DNA of 64,000 bases from Ciona intestinalis (Eukaryota; Chordata; Ascidiacea; Phlebobranchia; Cionidae): assembly GCF_000224145.3 (NCBI RefSeq), contig NC_020177.2, forward strand, positions 5,291,375-5,355,374. Reading direction: 5' to 3'. Both the position numbers and the translations under genes were made by a program. Below, piece after piece: positions 23,299 through 36,002 of this stretch (position 1 is the first letter of the stretch; every line of letters starts with the position of its first letter). The notes below the pieces were generated by a model that saw only the letters and a program-made list of their open reading frames with translations, was not told the origin of the DNA and did not search any database.

Positions 23299-23738
23299 TT
23301 GAGGATTGGAATTCCATGTTAGCACACCTGGGTAGAAACAAAAGAAGGTAAATTAAATTAACAGAATTGGGATGAAATATTGTTAAAATGCATTTATACT
23401 AATTTAGTTGTCACATGGCAACTTATAACTAGAGTCATTCTGGGTATGATGGTCATAGCAGTATGCGAGAGGTCCTTGTTGAAGACAGGGGATTTTTCCC
23501 AATTTACCCCAACACATAGTGGCTTATATAGTAAGTATGCCATTCATGTGAACAGTGTGCCTCCATCCCCAACACAGTAGAATCCCACTTACATCTACTT
23601 GTTGTTTACACTGTATTTCTGACCCTTTTTGCAAACAATCCATAAAATGAATTGCATTTTCACAGAACCAACACCTCCGATTGCCAGAAGATTGTCCTGG
23701 AACAATATCAATTATTGTGTTACTTTCTGGGGCTTAAT
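23299..23738 (+). CDS. Partial unrecognised gene beside the gap
   Basis: Two short segments splice cleanly: 23301-23346 (EDWNSMLAHLGRNKR) and 23666-23738 (TNTSDCQKIVLEQYQ...). They have a phase-2 junction, GT-AG borders and a pyrimidine tract before the acceptor. If the second exon is terminal it reads on through VSNLSTAYLVWKT to a stop near 23780. The family is not recognised, and the 5' part is in the gap. It may belong with the promoter-like block at 22129. Chance splicing cannot be excluded. Confidence 0.35.
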
Positions 23739-23799
23739 GTAAGTAATCTTTCAACAGCTTATCTGGTATGGAAAACATAGTGTATTAAGACAAAAAGTC

Positions 23800-24140
23800 C
23801 TAGCTGACTACTGTCGGAAAGATCCCACATTTTCCATACCGGATACCGGATACACCTTTAAAACATTGTTTACAACATTCATATTTCAGCTGTTCTAATG
23901 TTTCAATACAGACATGACAGCCCATCCAAATGTATAATGAGATTTTTAGTTTAACTTCTCCCATCACTAAAGTTTTTAGTTTTTTAAACGGAATCTTTGA
24001 GCTGAAAATAGTATCATACATATGGGTTGTATTGTTTATACCAACACTAAAAATGCAGCAAACAAAACTGAATCCAACTTACCTGCTACCATAGAAATAG
24101 CAAACATAGCTAAGATAGAAATCTTGTAGAAAGTTGCCAT
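23800..24140 (-). CDS. Small secreted six-cysteine peptide
   Basis: Exon 1 (24140-24083) encodes a clear signal peptide, MATFYKISILAMFAISMVA, ending in a phase-1 donor typical of secreted proteins. A second segment ending at the stop 23802-23800 reads LYIWMGCHVCIETLEQLKY then ECCKQCFKG and RYGKCGIFPTVVS. The cysteine pattern is CxxC-x10-CCxxC-x11-C. The acceptor that keeps phase follows GATGGGAG near 23960 and gives a 71-residue precursor, but it lacks a good pyrimidine tract. The better-looking acceptor TATTTTCAG near 24005 would end the frame early. I do not recognise the family; a peptide hormone, effector or structural peptide are all possible. Confidence 0.5.
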
Positions 24141-24200
24141 CTTTGTAGTTCTAGTTGTTTGTTATCAAACAAGTGATGATTCCATAGCTGATATGCCAAG

Positions 24201-24208
24201 CTTATATA
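24201..24208 (-). promoter_or_regulatory. TATA box of the small secreted peptide gene
   Basis: TATATAAG on the minus strand lies about 60 nt before the start codon, leaving about 30 nt of 5' leader. Confidence 0.6.
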
Positions 24209-25352
24209 CTGTATGGGATTCAAATCTTACCTCCATTTGAAATGATTAATTAACTTAGGTATTCAATGTTTAATTGCTGCATAATTGTTTGCTGGATTTA
24301 AATATTTTAATTTAATGAATGAAGCAATTAGGATGCCAGATTTGAATATCTGGCAAACAGCAGTATGCAAATGTATTGCTGCTAAAATTGTGCAACACAT
24401 GAATGCCCTATTAAACTATTTGCAATTATAATATGAAAGGTCCAGTCTTAGTAGTGGTATCATATTACTGTTATCAAACTACTTGCGTAGTTGTATTATA
24501 CATTGACAAGAGCCCACAAAGCCAAATAGTGTTTTAGATTAGTTATTTTTGACAGGCACTTGGAATTGTATCTTCTCATTTGATTAAGTTTGTTCATATA
24601 TGTTATGGATGGGGTTATAGTGTCCAACTTATAATAAATATTCTTATACACCTATTATGGGTAAGACTGGTAAAGACATTGTATTGTAGATAATATTCAC
24701 GACTTCTTTACGGCAGTTTCATTTATTTGATCTTATGTAGGCTATCAAATTCAAAATATAAATAAAATTTAACTTTTTATTTTAAAGTTTTACCCCTATT
24801 TTCACAACTCAAACCAATTATTGCCAAATTTAAGCCATTTTATTTGGTTATCTGCTGAATTGACTAACAAATCAAGCAAATAATGTTTTCCACAGTTCAC
24901 AATATGTGTTTTATTAATTTCAAGCTGCAAATACAATTTTGCACAAATTATTCACAGTGCACAACAAATTATAATTTCAAAATTATTCTGGAACATTAAC
25001 ACAGCTTATTGTGTATAGCATAGTGATGTAATAAAGGAAATTGTTATAAACAAATATAATAAACATGAAACTTATAACATACATAGTACTATGGTTGCAG
25101 TGTAACTTGGTGGTAATTAGTATGAAGGTTTTGTCTTTTTCAGCTCTTGTATAAAAAGTTGTAAAAAGAATAAGATTCTAAAAGTACGGTTTTATATTTT
25201 AATAATTTTTAAACAGCTGAAATTATAATTATGTCATGATTTATCATTCACTTATGACATCACAAATTAGGTCATGACATCACTTTCAAGACAATACTAC
25301 TAATTATGGCATCATAAGTTAAAATAACATTTTGCGTAAGAAGTTAATAAAG
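24209..25352. other. AT-rich spacer, no gene seen
   Basis: No exon is supportable on either strand. The right end (from about 25352 leftwards) is the 3' UTR of TAT and includes three TGACATCA-type strings near 25250-25320. Confidence 0.5.
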
Positions 25353-28300
25353 TCATGGGTGATAGTGCATGTCACAAAACTTTTTTAATCTCGCGCAAGC
25401 TTCTTCTGTTTTGTTCCTTGGAACCGACAGGACAACGCGAAAGTAGTTCGGGTACTCAAAGCACTGTGAGGGAATAACACACATTATTACAACTGACATT
25501 TATACACTGAAGCATAACCAATGCCAATTTTTTGTGCTAGAAGAGTGTCTGTTTCTTACACTTCATGTTGGCTTACAAGTTACCACGTATGTAACTTTGT
25601 GGCTGTTGCTTTATGCATGACAGACAATTTGGTTGCTGAAATTTATGTAGTTAAATTGCATTCGTGTTATATATCATAGGTGCCAAACTTTTTAAAACAC
25701 AGGGGAGGCCGGGGTAGTTAGTCACACAATCCTGTGAAACAAATCTAACTTATTGGTTGTAATGTTTACTGATTAATACTGTGTAAAAAATTCCGGGGTT
25801 GGCCTGTCTACCCTGCCACCCCAGGTTTGGCGCCAATGTGTTATATAGCCTATTGATAATTAGCTTTATAATACTTAGCTACACTCTGCATATATAGCAT
25901 ATAAACCTCCACTCACTTTGGCAGGTAGACAAAATACACTTTGTTCGGATATGAGGCGCTCAGTGAAAGCGACGTCGTCTTTAAATTCTGGATAATGTTG
26001 TTTATCAAACCCAACCTGCAAGTAAAGGTTTAATGTTGTTTGTGATCATCATACTTAAGGTTTGGGGTGTTTTGAACATTTGGAACAAGACTTATGGCGA
26101 AAACACATGAATGTAACTTATTTATCCTCGCATGGCGGGCAACGGACAGTCGTTATAACACGGGTGTTGTGTTCCATACACCTCGTACCTGCTTACGAGT
26201 TACCATGTATGTAACTTTGTAGGTGTTTGTTTTTATTTATAGCTGACAACTTTAACAACCCATTAGTGACCACTGGGTTGGAGTAATTGAAGTGTTTTGC
26301 CAAAGTACGCACATACGCTCACAATGGTAGCAGCAACAATACATGCCTCTTATAAGCCACAAGTAACCTAATCCACAACACTCACCATCATATACATGGC
26401 AGCTGTTGGTTTGATTGGATTAAGACCCGGCAGTCCATTTATTTGGTTAAATAAATAATCAGCATTTTCTTCAAGTTTTCTTATCGTTTCCAGATGAAAT
26501 GACTTGGGTGTTGATAGTATAGCAGGTAGGGCACCTTGTATTAATGTACACGGGCCAAGGATACGTTGGCTTAGTTTCACCAACCCCATTCTTATCTAGA
26601 GTAAAGTGGAGGGTTATGTCAGTTCAGTTTTTTACGTAATGTGACTTCTTATTCTTCGCATGGGGGGCAACGACAGTTGCTATAACACGGGTGTTTTGTT
26701 TCATACACTTCGTGCCAGCTTACGAGTGTAAATTATTTTACTTCGAGTTATTTGACAAAAGCAGTCGTTATAACACAGCTGTTCCATACACATAAAATTA
26801 CTGCTGGATTTAACCTGAAGCAACCCCTTAGTGGGTCTGACAATCTGGAAGCCCTGATCTAAACTATTATAATACGTCAATTATTGTTACAAGTATATTT
26901 ACCTCAGTTCCAAATATCCCATGCCTATCATGAACCACAACCCACCCCAACCTCCAACCTGGCACAAGAAACCTAAAAAAATGAATATTATATTAATGTA
27001 ACATGTGTTCGTGTGCGCAGTGTAAGGACAGTCGTTATAACACGGGTGTTTGTTTCATGCACGTCTTGCCAGGTTACGAGTTACCGCGTATGTAAATTTG
27101 TGGGTGATTATTGTTTTGTGTAAGTTGTCTAGCCATGGTGCCATACGTTAGCATTAGTGCCAATAGTTTTTGTTGTGCGACGAAAATCCTATTTAATTTA
27201 TGAATATCAGGTTCCAATTAACAAGTATGGTATGTTTCATATAATGTGGTTTGAAAACTGTTTGCCAGTATCGGTTCTAGTTAAAGACTGAATAGACTTG
27301 ATGAAATATGTTGTATGTATATTTTTCTTCTGTTTAAAAACGCTGAACTTTTCATTGAATTTCAATCCTGTTTTGTTGTGACTTTTGTATAATAAGTCCA
27401 TACAATATTTACAAATAGTCCAAGGTAGGTGACTTACTTCTTAGCAATGCCCCCACATGAAAGTATTGGCACGTTAGCAGACATTGAGGCGCAAGACACG
27501 AACCGTTCGTTCTTAAACACCTGAAAAGCAATTAAACTCCTGTTGAACCTTGGTTTAATTAAAGCGGGTATGTTAGTTTAGGGTTGCCGGTTGATAATGT
27601 AATATTTACATAAGCAAGGGCATGACATTGCGTACGTGATGTTGTAGGTGGGGTAACGCCTTCAATCTTAAGTTTAATCTCCCCTGATATAACCTTTTAG
27701 GGAATGTGTATACTTGTATGGAAATGCTTTGTTTTAATACTTGGCAGTTTTGAACGACTGTGAGCTTAATGTATGCTAGGTTAAACAACCATGGTTTTTT
27801 CTTATTCATTTCCATATGTAGTTTATCCATAACGTGTTATAACGGCCCGTGTTGTTTTTAATCCCCGTGTCTTTGGTTTATTATTTGATGTATTAAAAGT
27901 ATTCAAATAACCTTAAAATCCCCCGTTTTTACTTTCAATCAAAATCGTAGAAAAGTAATCTTGATTTAACTTTTGTAAATTTCGTGCGATGTGTTTGTTT
28001 GTGACAATCCGTGCTGTGACGTAATAATATTCAGTTATGACATCACAATAACTTACGATATCCGCGTAAATTTCATCCGCGATGATCGGGATTCGGTATT
28101 CCTCCGCCACTGTAATGTGACGTCATAATTAATACAATTTATTACGAAAGTTTTAGAATAATGTGTTTGATTGTTTTACATTGTGATAAAACAATAGACA
28201 GGAAACCTACGTAACAGTACCTTTTATGATGTCACAGATGTGTTGTCTGCTAAAATTCGATCCACACGGATTGGACGGATTCACGACAACAATCGCCTTT

Positions 28301-31060
28301 GTTCGGCTGTCAATCAAACTTGCCATGTGATCAAGATCCGTCTCCCAACATTTTTCCGGCTGTAAGAAACAATATATAATAAGTTGGGGTAAAATAGGAC
28401 ATGTTTTTCTTTTACTTTTATCGTTCCATTTTGTAGCAAACCGATAACATATTCGCACAATTATATAACCGTATCATCGCGACTCTAAAAGAGCGTTGTT
28501 AAAACCGCAAATAAAAACCTGGGATTTATGTGCTAACGGTATCCCATCTTACCCCACTGTGTTTGTTTTGTCATAAAACTTGAACTAATGACGTAATAAA
28601 CACCACATATGTAAATATTTTAGAATGTTAAAACAATGGGTTAAATGTAATTGTGAAAATGACCTCTATGACGTTTTACGGCGTCACAATACCATGTTAT
28701 CGATAAAATTCTAGAATTACAAGTCAGATGGGGGGCGTGTTTGTAAACGCTTTCTGATTGGTTAATATTAGGGCGGGGCGTGGGTTGTGACGAAACGGTC
28801 ACACGTGAATGTTCGTTATGACTCACAACCGGTATTTTCAATTTCTTATTCGTCACAATTGTAGAATTTATTGTGACGTATACGCCTTACGTCCACCGTC
28901 AGTATTCTGTAATTTGCGTCGATTTGTTTTTGAGCCCAGTTATAAATTTAACGGTAGCTGTTTTAACAAACATTCGATTGTGTTTTGCACACTCGGCAGT
29001 TTGTTCTGACATTTAGTTGTGTGATTTTATGTCGCTTTGTTTTTTAAATAATATTATCTTCGCTATCTTCCTCCAAGAGATAAACAAATAGTTATGTTGA
29101 TTATGTTATATAGCTATAATGAAATACTCTTTACATTATTTACAGTGAAAGTCGTATACGCTATAGTTCCATACCTTGCATTTATAAAGTTTGACGTCGA
29201 TTCCTTGTGATATGGAGAGTGTTTTATACAACGAGAACCCGGGGCATGGTACAAGTATGTTGTCACCTCGGTCAGCTAGTACAGTGATCGCCATGTTTAA
29301 CGCATCGGAGCAACCACAGCTAAGGTAAACGTCCTGGAGGGTGAGGTTGGTTTAATCAATGTTTGTAGCATATTCTACATGGGTGAGGTCCTGTAGCACG
29401 CAATGGGACCTTGGGTTTAAGCCATAGTTGCCCATTACCCCAACACTGTATGGTGGTGTGGTATCTTTCTGGGATTTAGACCACAGTTGGCCTATTAGCC
29501 CAACATTATATATGCGCATTCTATTTCATTTTTCCTATAAACCGATAACCAAACAACCCAATTACGCTGCAATAAAGAGACATGCGAATTAGCATTGCAC
29601 CATCTTACCCCTTTATCCACAACTGCCCCATCCGTAGTCACATGATTCGCCACTGCCGCCCTTGCTTCAACGTGGCCATACGAAGGTCCGTACCCGTTGT
29701 ACTTCCCACTTGTAACGGCGTCTAGTAACCCTTGTACTGCGGTATCGGGTGGGGGGAAGTTCCCGAACACGGTGGGGTCACCTATGGGTGGGGGTTGATG
29801 TTATTGTTATATTTATATGGATAAGAATCCTTGAGTTTTAGGCAGAGTTGATCCATTATCCTAACACTATATACGTAGTTGTAACGATAACGACGTGAAA
29901 GCACGATAGGAAAAATAACGATCCCTTCTTTAAAGGTCAATCATTTCATTGCATGTTTAAAAAAAGTTGGGAAAATCTAAGCTATTCCTTAATACTGAAC
30001 AAAAATACGAGGCACTTGTTTATTTGAAACATAATAGGATAGTTATATACAAACCCAATGATAAAGCGATCATCTCTTTGTCGGAGTTTGGTGTGATCAC
30101 CATCCCGTCAACGATGGCTCGTATTGGGTTGAACGTGTTGTTTGATGTTTGTGATGCTTTTACTTTCCAACCAGTGGATGCACTGCTATGTATTGGTGGT
30201 TAGATGTTAGTATCTTGATATTAAGCCACCTTTATCGAGTATAAGCTCAGTATGGGCACCAGAGATATTCTGTCATTATTAATTTACCAATTTTTCGGTT
30301 CTATATGCGTGAGGTCCTAAAGTAAGGCAGGGTACCTGGGATTTAGTTCAGAGTTGGCCCATTACTCCACACCCAGAGTGCAACTGCATGGTATGGTAAT
30401 TCGAGAGATTTTGGAGAATATTATACAAAACACCAAGTTATTTCACGCACATTACACCTAGGGATGCACATTACAGAATAATTAGGTATTCTAGGATATC
30501 CTAGAATACTTTAATTCGAATCTAGAATTCCGAATCTAGAATTTCGAATCTTTTTATATTTATAGGAAAAAAAAATTTACCCACAAAAGTCAGTTTATTG
30601 ACCCTTTCATAACAGCCTTGTTGGATCTTGAGTTGTAAAATGATCAAAAATTGTACTATTGGGTAGTTTTTGCGTCATGAAACGTATAGCAGGCTATGAA
30701 AAGACGTTACGAAACGTTTACTCTCGAAAGTCCCACAAACACAAAAATATTTTTTTTTTAAATTAATAAGTTTCAAAAATTGTTAATATAGTATATGAGA
30801 TGACGTGTAATGACGTCATTAAACAGAATACCGAATCCCGCAATTAGATTCGAATACAAAAGGATTCGAATCTCATAGATTCGAAATCTGTAATGTGCAT
30901 CCCTAATTACACCCAAAACTGTTGGCATCATCAGTGCTTGTAAAAGACTTGAGCAGACTTGGTGAAACATCAGCTTAAGTATAATGAGTCTATACTCGAT
31001 AATTGTAACATTGATATTTATCGTTAAGATTTTGACAAACCTTTCCTTGTGGTTCTCCAT
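25353..31060 (-). CDS. TAT: Tyrosine aminotransferase, complete
   Basis: TAT is a PLP enzyme that transfers the amino group of tyrosine to 2-oxoglutarate, the first step of tyrosine breakdown. Eleven phase-consistent exons: 31060-31041, 30185-30055, 29781-29609, 29333-29175, 28359-28221, 28109-28057, 27520-27438, 26972-26903, 26595-26386, 26015-25917, 25463-25353. They give 415 residues, against 454 in human. Landmarks are [70 protein letters not shown] (PLP lysine in GIAK), [14 protein letters not shown] and [12 protein letters not shown]. Nearly every block matches human TAT in order. The start MENHKES lies on a 20-nt first exon; the human N-terminal extension is missing. The introns carry a MITE, a hAT MITE and several family A to C repeats. 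Confidence 0.95.
25690..25845 (+). repeat. Dispersed repeat family C copy
   Basis: Signatures are GTCACACAATCCTGTGAAAC, AACTTATTGGTTGTAATGTT and CTGCCACCCCAGGTTTGGCG. It recurs at 53715-53875 and partly at 58470-58555. It lies in TAT intron 10. Confidence 0.75.
26105..26225 (+). repeat. Dispersed repeat family A copy
   Basis: A TAT intron copy with TATTTATCCTCGCATGGCGG, GTTATAACACGGGTGTTGTG and CATACACCTCGTACCTGC. Further copies are at about 26638-26790 and 26998-27110. Confidence 0.7.
28376..28562. mobile_element. Palindromic MITE, TAT intron copy
   Basis: A diverged copy with AAGTTGGGGTAAAATAGGAC at the left, ATATAACCGTATCATCGCGA inside, and GTATCCCATCTTACCCCAC at the right. Confidence 0.75.
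29369..29520. repeat. Dispersed repeat family B copies
   Basis: One full and one partial copy lie in TAT intron 3, with TCTACATGGGTGAGGTCCTG and CCCATTACCCCAACACTGTA. Another copy is at 30288-30385. Confidence 0.6.
30459..30905. mobile_element. hAT-type MITE, 447 bp, with 8-bp target duplication
   Basis: The ends are TAGGGATGCACATTACAG and its complement. The flanking 8-bp direct repeat ATTACACC (30451-30458 and 30906-30913) is perfect. The subterminal regions are rich in GATTCGAATC-like palindromes. No transposase frame. It lies in TAT intron 1. A 478-bp copy in opposite orientation is at 54713-55190. Confidence 0.95.
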
Positions 31061-33608
31061 CTTGTAAACTTGATCCAAAACAGAATAAATTAAAAACACT
31101 AAACCTGTTGATATTATTACGTTATAAGTAAGAAGCAACGACTTTGTTACGTCATAGCTGAGCTCTCAGAACCGTTTCCGGTGAGCGTCATGTTACTGAT
31201 TCATTGTTATTAGGCATGCTTGTGTAGCCTGCCTGGAGTAAACGATACAGCCATAAAAGTTAAAACTCTTTATAAATTTGGCTGATTCATAGAACATTCT
31301 TCTGCATTGTGTTGCTTTTTACAGATTCACTACTAAACTAATGCAGCTCTAATGTAGTGGGTTGGGATAAGATGGGACATGTTCTCATTCTCTTTACACG
31401 TCTGATTTGGTAGTAAACAAAGAATATTCACAAAGTTATATAACCGTATCCTCACGACTTTTACAGCGTTTGTAGCAACACCTATATTTATCTTACTTGA
31501 ATATAAATGACTTAGCCGCGGCAACACCCTCTCGTTATGTTACACTCAAGAAAGCGCCACTAAACTGCGTGACGCATGCAGTGTATACGGCTCGCATATA
31601 CGCAAGCCCTTTATCTCATGTCTCGGAAACACATGGCAAAGCGAAACGCGTGTAATCTGTATACAGTCAATAGTACATCGTGGTTTGGTGTGCGGACCAT
31701 AATATTCTATATTTCCTAATCCCGCTTTTATTCATAATTAAAAACGTTTTTAGAGTCGTGAGGATACGATATGTATATATTCTTTGTTTGTTACCAAATG
31801 GGACGATAAAAGAAAATGAACCATCGTATCCTAACCTACTATATGTATATTATTCTGCTTTAATAAGGTTTAGCCTAAACTAATCTCTCTTTTCCTTTCC
31901 GGTCGCTGAGATAAACCTCAAACACGCAACTTACCGCACCAACACACATGTATAGCGATAACGTACAACCCATATCTCGCTGTTTATCTTATCTTGGTTT
32001 AAGAAAGCTGCGCTTAAACGATTCCTTCTCTCTTTTCGTGACTATCACTGACACATAATATATCACGCCACATATGCACAACACACTCACAACCCAGTGA
32101 GGTTTCTAGTTCAAGGCTCGTCGATGCTAGCCGGCCTAACTTTCTTAAGCAAAAAAACAGTGGTCACTAGTGAGTTTTCCAAAATTTTTAGCCATACCTA
32201 AAACAATCACCCACAAAGTAACCTAAACGTGGTAGCTCGTAAGCGGCACGAGGTTTATGAAACAGAATACCCGTGTTATAATGACTGCCAATCACTCCAC
32301 CATCCGCCCAGTTTACTTCGCGGAAATTTTTCAGACTTTTCCACTGTCGTTCTTATATTCTGACGTAACAATAGGGCTTTTGGCCCAACAATAGAACAGC
32401 TGAGTTTAGAACTTCCACACAATGCAAGAGTTTCGTATTTCGCGAGGTTTGGAATTCACATTGCGACGTCAGCATATATACTTGTGTCGAAACACTCGGC
32501 ATTATTACGTAATAGTCACCTTTCAAAGTTAATCACATGTTCGTCGAAACGAAATGAACGGATCTCAAATATTTGTGACTAATCTATATATCAAACAACA
32601 GGGAAAGAAAAAGGCAAATACCTTCTTGTAGATTCTGTAGAATAGGTAGACGCAATATTGATTCATCGGCGTATAACATACACGGTACATGCCTTAACCT
32701 TGAGTTAACCTCTTGCGTAATATAGCGCGTTTTAAGCGAAGTATTCGGCTCTACCTGAGCGTTATTAACTACATTGTGTTACGTACTGTATAGCCCATAC
32801 AAAACAATATTGTACAATGGGGTAAGATGGGATATCGTTAGCACCTAAACCCCATATTTCATCATCGTGTTTTGAGCCAATACCAACGTTCTTTCAGATT
32901 CTACTGAATTATGAAACATATTTTTGCGCAAACTTTTCCTCTGAGCTTTAATGTTGTTAAACTTCATAGTTGATTACATTATATTGTTTGCAGGGTGTTG
33001 GGGTCATCTTATAAACCTTCGTTACCGTGACCGGAAAAATGAAATAAAGTCATTCATTCATATCTATGTAAACTACATCATACAGTAATGTATGCTATAT
33101 TCCTATACTTATATTATATGTTTATTCAATACGGTTGAAACTAAGCTACATAATGACGTATTTGTCTGCGAATACCAAGCACAATCTTACCTCAACAAAT
33201 GTAAAAAACTACGTCACGTTACTGACTATATACTTTCATAGTGACTTCATACACCTCAGCCTACGTTAGCTTTATATGAATAATTTCTACAACGCTTGAG
33301 CTATACTATGACCCATTGTTCCGCGTGTGACGTCATAGTGGTCATCATTTTAAATAGCCTGTTGATTATTATGACGACACAAGGACGGTCGGTTAAGGAA
33401 ACACGTGGTTTAACGGCGATCACCGATTGGTTGGTTTTGGAGGTGTGCCAGATGGCGCGATGTGACGTAATCGCACCGTTGCTAAGCAACCATTGATCCA
33501 ATACAGGACTTTTTATTTCGTCACAATTAGAACAAAGAAAGTGTTCGTTTTGTCATAATTGAATTGTTTGGTTTCACATACGAACATAATTTGTTGTCTT
33601 CAATTACG
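31061..33608. other. Divergent spacer between TAT and MRPS23
   Basis: No exon supported. It holds two inverted MITE arms (31350-31465 and 31740-31845), a reverse family A copy (about 32215-32310), a partial MITE (32815-32930), and TGACGTCA-type strings near 33325 and 33465. TAT regulatory DNA is expected in the left part. Confidence 0.5.
32815..32930. mobile_element. Partial palindromic MITE
   Basis: Only the arm ATGGGGTAAGATGGGATATC ... CGTGTTTTGAGCCAATACC is recognisable. The other end is lost or strongly diverged. Confidence 0.55.
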
Positions 33609-34305
33609 ATGGCGATATTTAAATTGTATAAAAGAACAAGGAGAATTGACTTGGAACCAAAACTACGGTCGTTAAAACACGCTACGAGTAAAAATACTCG
33701 ACCAAAAGTGCTAAATAAACACAGGCGGTAAATCTACATTTCAATCTACTTGTTTTAATTTAAATTTTTTTTTTTCAGGTGAATATCATCAGCGGACAGA
33801 TGCTTTGAACTTGGATCTTCAGTGGAAATGGCTGTTTCATACATTATCATATTAGCCGCTTGTTAATCGTTAATTTGGCGGCATTTAGGCAAAAAAATCG
33901 ATTTGATGAGCTTTGTGAAGATATTCTAGTGTTTATTATGACGTCATACTCGTGATGATTGTTTACATTCTAGAGTCCATTCATATGTGACGAAACAATT
34001 TTGTGACGGGTTATTTCCCTAACATGCGATAATGTTCCTATATTTTTAAACCTAAATTTAATATTTTTAATAAAAGTAAAAATATAACATTTGCGTCATA
34101 TTGGGAAAAATGTAATAAACCTAATTTCTTTCCTGATAACCCAACAATAGTAAACTTACACATACTTGCTTATTATTATGTAGAAAACACATTACAGCGT
34201 ATAGTCGGTATTAATAAAAAAAGTTTCTAAACATACTTCACCTTATTAAATATAATTCTAAAAATGCATGGTATATAAGAAGTCCATGAAATATTTCCCA
34301 CATGG

Positions 34306-34336
34306 GGGGTTTCCCAGGGTATAAAAGGGACTTCCC
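34306..34336 (+). promoter_or_regulatory. TATA box flanked by two NF-kappaB-type sites
   Basis: GGGGTTTCCC (34306-34315), TATAAAAG (34320-34327) and GGGACTTCCC (34327-34336) lie within 31 bp. GGGACTTCCC is a canonical kappaB decamer. No open frame of note follows at once; MRPS23 begins about 490 bp downstream. Confidence 0.5.
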
Positions 34337-34821
34337 CTCGGAAAGAGGCATGGCAAAGTTTTGGTAAAAATAGCAGAGATTTCAAATATACATAAAGTTT
34401 GACGTAAGTATATGTTAATATACCATTAACGACAACTATATTGGTAGTTTGTAAATTGTAAAACATAATTTTATTGGAGAAAAACGACCTGAAAAATCTT
34501 TTCAAATATTTAGTATGCTTTGGCTTTCATCACTACTGTATGGTTTGTGATTACTTTATGCTAAAATTAAGCTAATGAATGATAACTGGGTTGTAGCATC
34601 GTGCACCAAGTGTGTATCTTTGTAGCTATAGTATGTCTAGCTACTACCTTTACCAGATTAAAAAACACCAGGCTGTTTAGTTAGCGTGTGTCTGATACTC
34701 TGATTTACCATCACAGGAAAAATACATAAGAAACAGTTAACTAGCAAACTTAGCAAATATAATACATGTCATCCTGCAGAACCCACATAGAATAACCATT
34801 ACTTATCTCACAGATCACACG

Positions 34822-36002
34822 ATGTCAGTAGCGGGCAGTAGGTTGCATCGTCTTGGTTCGGTTTATTCTCGGTGGGTTTTTGTGATTTCTATTGTTTTAT
34901 GCCAAGTTATTGTTAACGTATCAATAACAAACGATTGAATAACAAATATGACTGTATCGGGTAAAACCTGTATCGGGTAAAAAAAGTATGTAAATAATGT
35001 AAAGGTCGGCCATTACGAAGCTTAATTCTTAATTTGTTGTACAATTAATATATTTAATAGGTTTTGTTTTATTTTTAAATATTTCAACGAAACATTTACA
35101 TAACTATGACATCATAATCATTATTATGTTCCATATTGTTACAGAACAAAGGATTTGATTCGTTCGAAAGTTCTACCTTACGAGGAGCGCCCACTATGGT
35201 ACGACGTGTACGAAGCTTTCCCCCCAATAAGGGAACCTGTGTATGAAGCAGACACCCCCCCGGATAAACTCGGGTTGGTGGATGTAGAAGATAATGTGAG
35301 GGAGGTTCTGTATGAAGAGGATTGGGTGCGAGCGTAAGTTGAGAATTAATGTAACTTGTTTATTCTCGCATGGCGGGGCAATGATAGTAGTTATAACACA
35401 GGTGTTCTGTTTCATAAACCTCGTGCCCGCTTACAAGTGTTACCACGTATGTAACTTATTTATACTCAACAATTAACTTTTTTGTATAACTGAAAGTTTG
35501 AACAGCCTTAGTGACCAATGGGTTGCCCAAGGATATGCACAGCGGTGAAAGTGGCAAACTGAACCCCAGGTCCCATGTCGTTCCTAGGTGTAGTAGCTTG
35601 CCCATATAGAAGAACCCTTTATACTTATATGTTTATTACATTAGAAATGTGAATGGTGTCAACTTCTACTCATCGTTAAACAACAAAACTATATCTTCCT
35701 TATTCACTGAGTTGACGGGAAAACATAAAGAAAGGAAAAACTTTTGTTACAGGTAAGTGTGAATGAGGTTAGTGAAAAAATTTTTTTTTTATAATTAGGG
35801 TTTTGTTATTTTTCGTTATTCAAGTTGTTTACCCGAGGTTTGAACCCCGTACCCTTGGTTTGTTCACCTTTGACCGTTTTCTAGGTTTGTAAAAAAGTTT
35901 CAAGAAATCCAGAAATTAAACAATGGGTTAAACAATGAGCAATTGTTTCGTATGACCGAACAAGAGATGAAAGATGCCATCAATGAATTAAAGGAACAAT
36001 AG
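34822..36002 (+). CDS. MRPS23: Mitochondrial small ribosomal subunit protein mS23
   Basis: MRPS23 is a component of the mitochondrial ribosome small subunit. Exons 34822-34871, 35145-35333, 35645-35752 and 35885-36002 give 154 residues with consistent phase-2 introns. Human has 190, and the difference is in the weakly conserved C-terminus. The start MSVAGSRLHRLGSVYSR matches human MAGSRLETVGSIFSR. Next come TKDLIRSKVL, RPLWYDVYEAFPPIREPVYE (human [20 protein letters not shown]) and CYRFVKKFQEIQKL (human CQRFVEKYTELQKL). The first residues are basic and free of acids, fitting a mitochondrial targeting role. Introns carry family A (35348-35460) and family B (about 35535-35612) copies. Confidence 0.9.

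Noticed and set aside
22648-23351. Open frames spanning the run of N
   Set aside because: They consist mostly of unknown residues; the N-run has no stops by definition. The same holds at 56032-56661.
30773-31138. 121-codon minus-strand frame
   Set aside because: It straddles a hAT MITE end and TAT exon 1 in the wrong frame; the MENHKE start of TAT is in another phase relation.
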